A stretch of DNA of 64,000 nt from Azolla caroliniana (Eukaryota; Polypodiophyta): positions 10,540,001 to 10,604,000 of the forward strand of contig JBHGNT010000005.1 in the NCBI GenBank assembly GCA_043228905.1, given 5' to 3'. The number at the start of each line of letters is the position of its first letter. Position 1 is the first letter of the stretch. The translations under genes were made by a program, and so were the position numbers. Below, piece by piece: positions 10,303-20,697 of the stretch. Below the pieces are notes generated by a model, which searched no databases, was not told where the DNA came from, and saw only the letters and a list, made by a program, of their open reading frames with translations.

Positions 10303-10653
10303 TGTTAATGGGTGAGGGGTGAAGCCTAGAATGGCTTCACCCCCCTCCCAAGGGAGTTAAGTTCGAGAGTGAGTGAGAGAGAAAGAAAAATAGAAAATGA
10401 CACAAAAATGAGGGGGAAAATGTTATATTCCGTATGTGCCCCATAAGGAGTTTTTATAGTACATAATGTAATAGTATATAATGACCGTTACAAAAAGACG
10501 ATCGTTGCATTCTTGTCACATGCACATAATTGTGCATGTGCGCACACATACTCATCCTCACACACTCGTATACATATTACATATTACATACCGTAGACTT
10601 TACACACCATACACATTACACCTTATCCATCCCGTACACCTATATGAATAACA
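10303..10653 (-). repeat. LTR with primer site facing the HSP70 fragment
   Basis: On the minus strand a 351-bp unit runs from TGTTATTCATATAGG (10653) to CCCATTAACA (10303), with TGTTA/TAACA inverted ends. It has an ACTATAAAAACTCC TATA region near 10455. Just inside follows TTTGGCACGCCCGA (about 10300-10287), which looks like a tRNA primer site. That would make this a 5' LTR of a minus-strand element extending left. No second copy of this LTR is in the window. Confidence 0.55.
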
Positions 10654-10789
10654 CCTGGCACGCTCGCTCCTATGCTCCTCGTTAGATCCTTGATCTGTCT
10701 TTGGGTTCGTTAGTTCCTCAATTGTCTCCTCTCCCATCGGTATCCAAGCTCATTACTACATCTTTAGCCTCTCGGCATTCTCATTGTTT

Positions 10790-11277
10790 GGACTTTGCCT
10801 TTTCAGCTCGACCGATTGGGCAAGTCTTCGACTTTCCTTGAAAGGACGCAGTCCCGACGAAGTGATACATCGCGTCTTTATGCTTCGAGGTGTTGTGTTG
10901 GACCTTTTTCATGACAAAGCAACAACACCCTGACTGTCACTATAGAAAACTCGAGCCCAGTCAAAGTCGACTTGTTGAAACGTACAAGCCAACCAATCGA
11001 GCCATAGGGCCTCTTTTACCACATCGGATGTAGCTACAAATTTTGCCTCGGTCGTTGACTTTGTAGTGCACTCCTAAAGTTTCGACTTCCATGAGATTGC
11101 TCCATTGCCAAATTTAAAGCAATATTCGGTTGTCAATTTTCGACTGTCCACATACCCGGAAAATTCTAAGTCGGTATAATCGACTATGCCAGAAGTATCG
11201 TTCACGCCAAATAGGATGCCATAGTCTTTTGTGCCCACCAAGTATCTAAACACATGCTTTACGACATTCCAATGCGA
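10790..11277 (-). pseudogene. Copia RNase H fragment
   Basis: The minus strand translates as the end of copia pol: HWNVVKHVFRYLVGTKDYG, VDYTDLEFSGYVDSRK, STTEAKFVATSDVVKEALWL and YSDSQGVVALSRK. These correspond to the RNase H region of the intact element at 15784-19815. A TAG follows SWKSKL near 11070, and frameshifts follow toward 10800. At 11277 it is fused directly to gag sequence from the 5' end of the same kind of element, so protease, integrase and reverse transcriptase are deleted. Confidence 0.78.
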
Positions 11278-11568
11278 TCAATCAAGATTGTGCATAGCTT
11301 GTAGCTTCCCCCATAATGAGAACGTTGTCGTCTCTTTTGCCATGCTGAAGTAGATGTTTTCGGCTAGGTGCATTTGAATGGTGGAGTGTGTGATTTCGTC
11401 CATTGATCTCCACTCATCCGCTGACATGGAAGCTGACTTTTCCGAGTGTTGAATGGCCTCGACCTGTCTTCGAATAATCAATACATCTTGCATCATCTCC
11501 TTCCATAGGACAAAGTTTTTGCCATCGAATTTTTGGATCTCAACTCTTGTACCGGATGTTGAAGTCAT
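11278..11568 (-). pseudogene. Copia gag N-terminus in an internally deleted element
   Basis: An ATG at 11568 opens MTSTSGTRVEIQKFDGKNF, then LWKEMMQDVLIIRRQ, SMSADEWRSMDEI and MHLAENIYFSMAKETTTF, a typical plant copia gag start. After about 94 codons it joins RNase H sequence at 11278. The same gag family is at 62562-63202. Primer site and 5' LTR lie upstream in order. The protein is truncated and cannot form capsid. Confidence 0.82.
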
Positions 11569-11657
11569 GAGTCTTTTGAAAGTGAGATTTGCTAACCTAT
11601 TCTTTCTTTCTTTCTTTTTTCAGCCCTTGTTTTTGTTGTTTGTTGCCGTTGGGGCGC

Positions 11658-11675
11658 GGATCGTACCGATACCAG
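11658..11675 (-). other. Degenerate Met-tRNA primer binding site
   Basis: The minus strand reads CTGGTATCGGTACGATCC next to the LTR edge at 11676. Ten of the twelve bases of the standard TGGTATCAGAGC copia site are kept. Confidence 0.6.
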
Positions 11676-11965
11676 TTAAAAGATAGATATGCGCAGAAAC
11701 GTATGTGAGGACCTATCAGTTATGCTCAACAAACAACATAGAGGGAAGGCAAGAAGATATAGAAAAATGATAGATAGACACAAATGAAACTTTAATGGAA
11801 GCTCTCTTTATTTCTGTTCTGTCTCTCTCAGATACTCGATATACAAGATGATCAAGTGATCTCTACTTTGCAACATTAGGTTATTGCTTATATACTACGT
11901 CCTAACTATATGGATGAGTTCACACTAGGATACAAAGTGGAAGGAGTTGGCCTTTTATGGCAACA
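11676..11965 (-). repeat. 5' LTR of the internally deleted copia
   Basis: A 290-bp LTR in minus orientation, opening TGTTGCCATAAAAGGCC at 11965, closely similar to the LTR at 63301-63596. The plus-strand side from 11966 is gypsy integrase, so the element or a recombination product sits in that gene. Confidence 0.75.
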
Positions 11966-12418
11966 AAAGATCCATAATAAAGTCCAAGGAAATAGATTTT
12001 CATGGGCTCTCGGGAATAAGCATTGGCTGTAATAACCCATATGGATGATGTTGAGGCTTTTTTTATTGGCAACATGTATCGCAACTACAAACATAATCCA
12101 TAACAAAATGGTGAAGCCGTGGCCACCAATATCGACGAGAAATCAACTCAAAAGTCTCAAGTGGATGCTGAAATGTCTAGCCATTGGTGTGTCATGACAT
12201 TGTTGCATGACTTTGAGTCGAGAAGGACCATCAGGAAGGTACAAGAGAGTTTGTCGAAAAAGTAAACCATCATGCCAACTGAACTGGGTGTACTCTAGAC
12301 AAGGATTTTGAGATTGCGGGTTGGAAGCACGATATGGGATAATATGGCTCAAAACCTCTTGGGAAAATGCATCAGTCGCAATATGCTCCCGAATGGAATC
12401 AAGAAGCCTTTTTAACAT
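11966..12418 (-). pseudogene. Gypsy integrase fragment, zinc-binding region and start of core
   Basis: The minus strand gives MLKRLLDSIREHIATDAF, GLLFRQTLLYLPDGPSRL, then QQCHDTPMARHF. The histidines of the H-H-C-C zinc finger are visible there. Past about 12140 the core entry follows in a shifted frame: RYWWPRLHHFVMDYV, a Cys pair, the HHPYG motif and SLDFIMDL near 11985. It matches the better preserved plus-strand relative at 22558-23020. It is cut at 11965 by a copia LTR and at 12418 by a plus-strand gypsy fragment. Confidence 0.75.
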
Positions 12419-12679
12419 TCAGTATTTCATAGTTCTCTCCTAAAACCCTATCAGGACAGCACTATCCTAGGTCGTATCAAACCACCTCCACCCCCAATCG
12501 AACTTGAAGAGGGACCTGAGTACGAGGATGCTGCCATCCTCGATTCCAAGATTGTTCGCAACAACAGAATGTGACTAATGCTCCTGCTCTTCTAGAAGAC
12601 TTCCATCGTCAATATCCAGAAAAACCGAGTCCTCAATCCAGAACGACTCGTAACACTCCTCGTTTTATAGAGGGGATAA
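12419..12679 (+). pseudogene. Gypsy chromovirus 3' end (integrase tail and chromodomain remnant)
   Basis: The segment matches 23780-24198: the FHSSLLEPYQDSTIL-like tail, the IKPPPPPIE proline run, and the region that encodes the chromodomain in the other copy. Here a deletion near 12565 removes its YYLVDWLGYSP core. A purine tract and an LTR follow directly. The left edge is a truncation inside minus-strand gypsy integrase. Confidence 0.72.
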
Positions 12680-13110
12680 TGGCATGATATGGCAAGATTC
12701 AAACCCATGACCTCATGTTACATGGGTCGAGCCCTTGCCATTAGACTATACATTGTAATACGAAGTATGTTATTATTTCCCTATAGAAAATTGACGTATA
12801 TTTCATATTTCTCTAGAACATTCTAGAAACTTTCAGGAGTACTCCTGATAACACTATATAAGGAGGCACAAGGCATTATTTCAACCAAATTAGTTCAACG
12901 CCAGTCTTAAGCCTCCTAGGTACTACTGTATATATTCTCTTCACATAATATATATCTTTTGTTATCATCTCTCTCTCTCGCTCGATATCTCTCTCTCCCT
13001 CCCTCTCTCTCTCTCACTCTTTCCTTCTCTCGAGAGTTCTACACCTCTCTTAGTACTAATCCTCATATTTTAGTACTAATTCCTTCTCTTTCTTAGTACT
13101 GTTCCTGACA
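12680..13110 (+). repeat. Gypsy chromovirus 3' LTR, copy 1
   Basis: A 431-bp LTR (TGGCATGATATGG...GTTCCTGACA) paralogous to 24199-24649. It contains a CT-rich run at about 12965-13020 and three TAGTACTAA-type motifs near its end. The same minus-strand gypsy sequence (GATAGTATGCATTG) follows directly in both copies. Confidence 0.85.
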
Positions 13111-14178
13111 GATAGTATGCATTGTCATTAGTCGTAGACGATCAGGGCCTAAGAGGATTTTCTTTTGACTTTCAAATGCGGCCTCTCCTGGCTGAAGTTC
13201 CATATACGAACGTCGAGATAAAGCATATGCTTTTCCTTGTTGCATCCCTGGGCAATATAGAATTACGAAATCAAAACGAGTTAAGAACTGCGCCCATCGA
13301 GCTTGTCGACGATTCAAGAATCAAGCACTTTGGAAGCATGCTAGATTTTTGTGATCATTGTAGACAATAATCTATTGAGAAGAACCCCCCAAAAAATGAC
13401 GCCATTGTTGAAAAGAATCCACAATGGCAAGAAGCTCTTTGTCATTAATCTCATAGTTGATTTCTACAGCTTCAAATTTTCGTGAGTGAAAATCACAGGG
13501 TTCAGTTCGCCATCTTCGCCAATTTGGGATAGTATACTTCCGAGTGCGAAATCAGATGCATCAGCTTGAAGTATAAAGCTTCTCATTGGATCGACGTGCA
13601 TTAAAATTGGTGCATATGTAAACGCTTGCTTTAAACTCTCAAATGCAGAGTTCACATCTATACTCCATACAAATGGCCGATTCTTTTGCGTCCGTTGAAT
13701 GAGGGGCAACACAATCTTTGAATAATCTTTGATGAACTTGCGATAAAAGTTTGCGAACCCCAAAAAACATTGTACATCTCGCACAGACTGTGGTGCTCGC
13801 CAATCCAAAAATTGTTTGAACCTTTGATGGATCCATAGAGATGCCATTTGAAGAGACTATGTATCCCAAAAACTCTACTTGACACTGGTCGAAACTACAC
13901 TTCTCCAATTTTGCATAGAGACCATATTCTCACAACCGCAGCAAAACTTAGCGAACGTGTATCTCATGCTCCTCTTGAGTTTTTGAGTAGATCAAGATAT
14001 CATCCAAGTAAACTATGATGAAGATATCGAGGAAGTCTTGAAAAATGTCATTCGCCATATGTTGGAAAACTGTTGGTGCATTTGTGAGACCAAATGGCAT
14101 CACTGTATCCTCAAAATGACCATCGCAAATGCGGAACGCAGTCTTCTGTTCATCCCCAGGATGAATTCGAACAAGGTT
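13111..14178 (-). pseudogene. Gypsy reverse transcriptase and RNase H fragment, minus strand
   Basis: From 14178 leftward: [15 protein letters not shown] and [19 protein letters not shown], the catalytic [10 protein letters not shown] (about 14010), [38 protein letters not shown], the RNase H entry [18 protein letters not shown] (about 13560), and [15 protein letters not shown] with DALSRR changed to YALSRR near 13240. Frameshifts near 13840 and 13660 break it. On the right it joins plus-strand gypsy gag at about 14178. The same region without those edges is at 40028-41040. Confidence 0.8.
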
Positions 14179-15289
14179 TAGAGGATTCATCCCCAGAACA
14201 AGATGGGGAACTAGCGTTACGCGTGCAATTTGAAGCGACCATTGGAGCGTTGCAACAACAAGGACCAAGTATGCAAGGGATTCCTAAAGAACCCAATATC
14301 GGCCTTCCTATGAAATTCGATGGAACACGATCACAGTTTAGAGGATTCCTTATTCAGGTACGATTACTCATTCAAATGCATCCTTCCCGATATCCCACCG
14401 ATGCATCACGAGTGGGTTTAGTAGGCACGTTGTTAAGAAGGCAGTGAACTGTCCCCATCGGCCAAGAAGGCAGGTAAATCAAATAATTGCTAGTACTAAT
14501 AGTACTAAACCCGAGTCTATTTCTCTAGGTGTGTCTGATAGCCCTAATAGACCAAGCCTTTCAAACAAATTTGAAATCCTTAGTCAACTAGAAGAAGAGT
14601 TAAACAATTAAGTCTAGCCAAAATAGGAGTCATTTGTTTAGACAGCCCTAGATCTATGCAGCCCATTAGTGGTTCCATTTCCTCTAAGCAAGTTAGCAAT
14701 GTGTTCTTAGCTCAAGTAATGGTTAGTACTAAAAGTACTCCTCCAATACATGTCTTAGCACTTTTAGATTCCGGAGCCAACTCTTGCTTCATGGATAGGA
14801 ATTTTGCCCAAGCTCATCAAATATCCCTAAGAAAACTTTCTTGCCCAACATATGTAGTAGTTATTGATGGTCATCCGATTGCTTCCGGAAAAATCGTAGA
14901 GGAGTCAAAGCCGATTCAAGTTGTCCGGAAGCAATCATTTAATATAATTAGTAGTCAAGATCATCCAATTTTCTTGGGGTTACCGTGGTTCAAATTACAT
15001 AACCCAGACATACATTGGAGAACAAGAGAAATCCGGTATTGACAAGTCCGCGGATCTACTCATAAGATTGCAACCATTTCGCTACATCAATTGCATGAGG
15101 AAGGACGCAATGAAGCAATGTTTGTCTTCGCGGTATTAGTAAAACCTTCCAACACTACAAAAGAGGAATCCACGATTCAACTTCCAGAGAATTATCGTCA
15201 GTATGCCGATGGGTTCGATAAGGTACAAGCCAATACGCTTCCTCACCACTAGCCATATGATTGCCCCATCGATTTACAACCGGGAAAAG
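14179..15289 (+). pseudogene. Gypsy chromovirus gag and protease
   Basis: A gag fragment (IGLPMKFDGTRSQFRGFLIQ, about 14300) leads to a deletion of most of gag with the zinc knuckle. Protease follows at 14656-15042 with LALLDSGANSCFMDRNFAQ, where D-S-G-A is the catalytic loop, and FLGLPWFKLHNPDIHW at its end. The frame is broken between 15042 and 15289. The coding sequence is interrupted at 15289 by the copia element, and the reverse transcriptase entry resumes at 20698. Confidence 0.78.
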
Positions 15290-15590
15290 TGTTGAATACA
15301 AGGCCGTCAATGCGGAAGATCAAGTAGCATTCGATTGGGGTTGAGTACCTGCGTATGACAGTTTCCAAGATCGTGCACAGAGATAGAGAGAGAGAGAGAG
15401 GAGGCACAAAAGACTCTTTCTATTCAATAGAAAACAACGATACAACCAACCTTACAAAAAGGTTACTAGGTCACTTTATATAGTGACAAACTTAGGGCAA
15501 CTACCCTTTATGCTAATTACACAAATTGCCCAAACTTGAGCTATAGAAAGGGATAGTGTGAATACGTCCATTATACACTTGTATTCGACA
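15290..15590 (-). repeat. 3' LTR of the young copia
   Basis: A 301-bp LTR with TG...CA ends (TGTTGAATAC...ATTCGACA on the plus strand; the minus strand also starts TGTCGAATAC). On the minus strand a TATATAAAG box (15482-15474) sits in a GTCACT/AGTGAC inverted repeat. Confidence 0.93.
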
Positions 15591-15600
15591 CTCCCCCTTA
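15591..15600 (-). other. Polypurine tract
   Basis: The minus strand reads TAAGGGGGAG directly before the 3' LTR, the usual copia plus-strand primer. Confidence 0.88.
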
Positions 15601-15783
15601 ATGGGCGTATACATGGGTTATCTAAGATTACAGGTATAAACCTAGGTTCTCGGACATATCAGTTTTGTTCGAGTCGGCAGGGTCCGAAGGCAGAAGACCG
15701 GACTGGTCGGGTCGGAAGAGTTGAAGCCGATCATTAAGGAACTGATGTCGGTTGTCTGAAACCATCCTGCGTTGTGTCCGGCT

Positions 15784-18700
15784 CTAACCGGACTGGTTTG
15801 TCGTTATGCCCATCTGATGCCGAAGGGACCGAAAGCAGTCTGCCGAAAGACACTTGGTCATTCCATCTGCGACATTGTCGGTTGTAGATATTTTCTCTAG
15901 ACCGATTTTCCCTGAAATGACGCAGTCCCGAACGAAGTGATATCGAACGTCGATATGTTTGGAGGCGTTGTGGTGAACCGGATTTCTCGACAAGGCAACA
16001 GCACCTTGACTGTCGCTATAGACAACTGGGGCCGAGTCATGGTCGACTTGTCGAAACGTGTGCGCCAGCCGGCCGAGCCACAAAGCTTCTTTTGCAGCGT
16101 CGGACGCAGCTACATATTCTGCTTCGGTTGTTGAGGTCGCTGTGCACTCCTGAAGTTTCGACTTCCACGAAATTGCTCCATTGCCGAATTTGAAGCAGTA
16201 TCCAGTTGTTGATTTCCGACTGTCTATACAGCCGGCGAAGTCCGAGTCGGTGTAACCGACTATGCCCGAGGTTGAGTTCGGACCGAAAAGAATGCCGTGG
16301 TCTTTTGTGCCAGCCAGATATTTGAACACATGCTTGACTGCGTTCCAATGCGATCGGCCAGGATTGTGCATAAATCTGCTAACGACTCCTACGGCAAGAG
16401 AAATATCAGGCCGTGTCGCGACCATCAGGTACATAAGGGAGCCGACTGCCGGTGCATACGGTACCGACTTCATATCTTCCCCCTCCGGACCGGATGTCGG
16501 GCAGTCTCGCTGAGAGAGCCGAAGATTCATGGGGAGCGGGGTTGAAGCAGATTTGGCTGATTGCATGTTGAAGCGTTCCAAGACACGTCCGATATAGTCG
16601 GTCTGAGACAAAAAAAGATGTCGTTTATCGCGATGCCGACTAATCTTCATGCCAAGTATGTGTCGTGCCGGACCGAGGTCCTTCATGGCAAACTTCAACC
16701 GCAATTGCCGAATGAGATCGGCAAGTTCGCCCGCGTGGCGTCCAGAAATTAGCATGTCGTCCACGTAAATGATGAGGAAGATGGGTGATCCATCTTGAGC
16801 TGTGTTGGTAAAAAGACAATGGTCCTCATCGCTTTTTGAGAAGCCGATCGATTGGATGAAGTCGTCGAACTTCTTGTACCATTGTCGCGGTGCCTGTTTG
16901 AGGCCGTATAGACTCTTCTTGAGTCGGTAGACTAGATGTTCTTGGCCAGTTGCCACGAAGCCTTTTGGCTGCTCCATATAAATTTCCTCTTCAAGATCAC
17001 CATGGAGGAAGGCTGTTTTGACATCTAGCTGAATCAGCTCCAAGTTGTCGGCTGCCACTACGCCGAGTAGAAAACGAAGGGTTGTCATTTTCACCACTGG
17101 TGAAAAAATCTCGTCGAAGTCGACGCCATATTCTTGTCGGAAGCCCTTCGCAACTAATCTGGCCTTGTACTTTGGGGTGGTCGAATCAGACGTCTCTTTT
17201 AGTCGATAAACCCACTTGCAAGGAAGAGCACGTCGATTCTTAGGTAATTCGACCAGATCCCAAGTCTTCTTTGCCCGAATGGAGTGCATTTCCGACTCCA
17301 TCGCCAGATGCCAAGTGGCTGAATCGACAGATGTCGATGCTTCTTCGTAAGACATCGGTTCGCCGGCGTCGGTGAAGAAAATTCCAGGAGAATACCTCTC
17401 CGGAGGTTGCGACAGTCTCTCGGATCGTCGAGGTATGATTGGACTGGTCGTATCGGGTATCGAGGTCGGATGGTCCGAAAGTGAATTATTCTGCTGTGCC
17501 GAGTCAGAGTTGTCCGAGTCGGTAGTGGAAGGTTCAGCTACCCGTGAAGCTGACCGTGTGTTAAGAGCGGGGCCTTCTTGAAGGGTCGGCACATCGGAAA
17601 ATGTTACCCTTCGGACTTCGATCGGTGTTTTGACTGATGGATTCATAGCCGACTCGTTGAACACAACGTCCGAACTTCGAACGATTTGTCTGCGTTCGGG
17701 GTCCCAGAGTCGGTATCCCATTTCGCCGTCTGATCCATATCCAAGGAAAATGCATTTCCTGGACCGAGGTGCAAGTTTTCGGCGATCATCTTTCGGAATA
17801 AGGGTGTACGCCTCGCATCCGAAGATCCTCAGCTTGTCGTAATTCGGCTTACTGTCGATCCATAGTTCCTGAGGAATTTGAAGTCCTAGAGGTCTGCTTG
17901 GCGACATATTGATTATGTGTACTGCCGTGAGTAGAGCCTCTGCCCAGAAGCCATCCGACAGTCCGGAGTGTTGGAGCATGGAAACTATCCGTTCTTGGAT
18001 TGTCCGATTCATGCGTTCTGCAATCCCGTTTTGCTCCGGACTGTGTGGTGTCGTAAATTCACGTCGGATGCCACGTTGTCGGCTGAATTTGACGAATTCT
18101 TCTGATTTGAACTCTCCCCCATTGTCGGTCCGAAAGCATTTCAGTTTTCGGTCGGTTTGATTTTCTACCATAGTGAGCCAATCGGAGAAGATCGAGAAGA
18201 CACGATCTTTGGTGCGAATTGGATAAGCCCACACCTTTCGAGTCGAATCGTCAATGAAACTGACGAAGTAAGAGGCACCGCCGAGAGACTGATGCGGCAT
18301 TGGGCCACAGACGTCCGAGTGGACTAAATCGAGAGGTCTCGTTTCTCTTGGTGCTGATGTCGGGTGTGATGCGGCTGCTTGTTTGCCATACTGGCAATGT
18401 TCGCAGAATTGATGGTCCGAGAAGGAGAGTTTAGGGATGTATCCGGCTCTAGATAGGTGCGTGATGCCGGCCTTGCTGAGGTGTCCTAATCTTCTGTGCC
18501 ATAGTGATGACACAGGAATATCCACCAAAAACAAGTTACCCTCTCTGAGCGTAACATGTAACGGATACAGTGAGTGTATCTTGGGTCCTCTAGCAAGCAG
18601 GAGGTTCCCCTTGTGGAGTGTCCACCCTCCCGAAGAAAAACCGGCACGAATGCCGTCTTCATCTAGTTGTCCGACTGAGATCAATGGCCTTGAGAGCTCG

Positions 18701-19815
18701 GGTACATGTCGGACATTGTGAAGTACAAGTGTAGAGCCACCTGCAAGGTTGAGCTCTACTGTGCCGATTCCAATGATGTCACAGTGTTGCGAGTTGCCGA
18801 CTCGAACTGAGTCGGAGTGACGGATTGTATATTGCCGAAATTGGGATCGATGAGGAGTCACGTGAAATGACACGCCCGAATCTAAGAGCCATGTGCTCGA
18901 TTCTTCAGTCATGAGCAGAACTTCTGATCCGACTGGATTTTCGATTGATAGTATATTCGGGTCGTTTGGTAGCACATCAGCTGAGAAGCTGACGTAATTG
19001 ATCTCCTCATGCCGGCCACTCTTCTTGTCTGATTTCTGAGACTTGTCGTTCTTGTTCTTGAGTGCGCGGCAGTCGGCTTTGATGTGTCCGGGTTTCTTGC
19101 AATAGTTGCAGATTCGATTATCCCGTGACTGGCTCCGTCTTCGCTGATTGTTCGGCTGCCGTGAGGAATCTCTTCCTCGTATGTTCGATCGGTCTGTCGA
19201 ACCTTGTACTACATAAGCGTCGTCTGTTGAGTCTTTGGCGAAAGACTTTCTCCGAGCTGCTTCGGTCAGGATTGCGCTCGTGACTTCGGAGTATTTAACA
19301 GCCGTGGTTGACGCGTTGCACACGGTAGTGACGAAAGTTTCCCATGATGAGGGAAGGCTGCTCATGAGTATCATTGCTCTGAGTTCATCCTCGATTGCCG
19401 TCCCCTGAGATGAGATTTGGGAGCTTATGCTTTCGTACTCATTGAGATGTGCTTGAACCGAATCTGATTCTTTCATTCGCAAGTTGTAGAGGCGCCGGAT
19501 CAGAAACATCTTCGTTGCAGCGACCTTCTTTTCGTAGGTGTCCGACAGTGTTTTCCACAGTTCGAATGCTGTCGTACACGATTGCACCGTAAAGTATACC
19601 GATTCCGATAGGTGCATCCGAATCGTGGCGCGGACGATTCTGTCCAGCTTCTACCACTCAATTGGTTTGTATCCTTCTGGAGGTTCTTCATTTTCGATGG
19701 GATCGATTTGCCCCTTGACTATGAGATAGTCCTGCATTTGCTCCTTCCAGAAGTTGAAGTTCAATCCATCGAACTTTCGTAGACTCATTTCTGACGAGCC
19801 GGATGTTGATGTCAT
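15784..19815 (-). CDS. gag-pol: Copia gag-pol polyprotein with one in-frame TAG
   Basis: From the ATG at 19815 the frame runs to 15784 with a single stop, TAG at 19653-19651 in gag (after YKPIEW). The part below it is open for 1277 residues. Counting from its first Met (19617): gag zinc knuckle CNYCKKPGHIKADC at 170-183; protease WLLDSGVSFH at 243-252; integrase H-H-C-C at 373-408 and catalytic D435, D498, E534; reverse transcriptase FLHGD at 870 and YVDD at 951-954; RNase H with YTDSDFAGC and STTEAEYVAASD near 1150-1200. Every catalytic residue I can check is present. It makes virus-like particles, cDNA and integrase for its own transposition. The premature TAG may have been GAG or CAG originally; leaky readthrough is possible but unproven. 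Confidence 0.93.
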
Positions 19816-20378
19816 GACTCTGCCCTAAGTCGGCTACGAACTTTGGTGAAGTGCAGCGGTTTGGCCCACTCAGTGTCGTTCTAGCCGAAGTTGGACACAA
19901 GTGATATTGATTACGGAGAATCGGGGATTTGGTTCGGATTGACTACCGACAACTGTCTTAGTCGAGTTGAACCTAGATTTAACGATCCGACAGTACTTCA
20001 AGCCGATTCGGTTTCGGTTGACTGCAACGGTGAGAGCAATGGAACCGACTGGTCCTTCCGATTATTGTCCAATCGAATGAAACACGAACTGGGGTTGTCC
20101 TTGAAGTCGTCGTTGTGCAGGAAGCCCACCTCAAGCAGTTACGATCAAGGAAGTAGAGTACAGCCGACTGGCTTACTCCGAGTGATGATCTAACACAGCG
20201 AGATTCAAGCTTGTGTTTGCCTACTTTCTTCTCTTTTTTTCTTCGAATGACGCAGGAAACCGAATGCTTTGCAGACTAGGATGAAGCGAAAGGCCGAATA
20301 CTGTGCAGGCTGTGATGACGCGAAGAACCGAATGCTGTGCACGCTGAGACGACGGCCGACAGCGGGTTGAGGAACCTT
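19816..20378 (-). other. 5' leader of the young copia
   Basis: A 563-bp untranslated stretch between the primer site and the gag ATG. I see no long ORF on the sense strand and no recognised motif. Confidence 0.7.
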
Positions 20379-20390
20379 GCTCTGATACCA
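20379..20390 (-). other. Primer binding site of the young copia
   Basis: A perfect TGGTATCAGAGC on the minus strand, two bases from the 5' LTR. Confidence 0.93.
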
Positions 20391-20392
20391 AA

Positions 20393-20697
20393 TGTTGAAT
20401 ACAAGGCCGTCAATGCGGAAGATCAAGTAGCATTCGATTGGGGTTGAGTACCTGCGTATGACAGTTTCCAAGATCGTGCACAGAGATAGAGAGAGAGAGA
20501 GAGAGAGGAGGCACAAAAGACTCTTTCTATTCAATAGAAAACAACGATACAACCAACCTTACAAAAAGGTTACTAGGTCACTTTATATAGTGACAAACTT
20601 AGGGCAACTACCCTTTATGCTAATTACACAAATGACCCAAACTTGAGCTATAGAAAGGGATAGTGTGAATACGTCCATTATACACTTGTATTCGACA
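20393..20697 (-). repeat. 5' LTR of the young copia
   Basis: 305 bp, identical to 15290-15590 except for four extra bases in the AG run near 20490 and a TG/GA change near 20633. Confidence 0.94.

Larger units (their letters stand above)
15290..20697 (-). mobile_element. Nearly intact Ty1/copia element in a gypsy pol
   Basis: All parts are present in order on the minus strand: 5' LTR 20697-20393, primer site, leader, gag-pol, purine tract, 3' LTR 15590-15290. AAAAG flanks both ends (15285-15289 and 20698-20702). Removing the element with one AAAAG rejoins the gypsy frame. The two LTRs differ by two units of an AG run and two adjacent substitutions, so insertion is recent. Confidence 0.95.

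Noticed and set aside
7548-11965. One copia element bounded by the LTRs at 7548-7812 and 11676-11965
   Set aside because: The LTRs are too diverged from each other, another LTR lies between them, and the flanks are copia pol on one side and gypsy integrase on the other.
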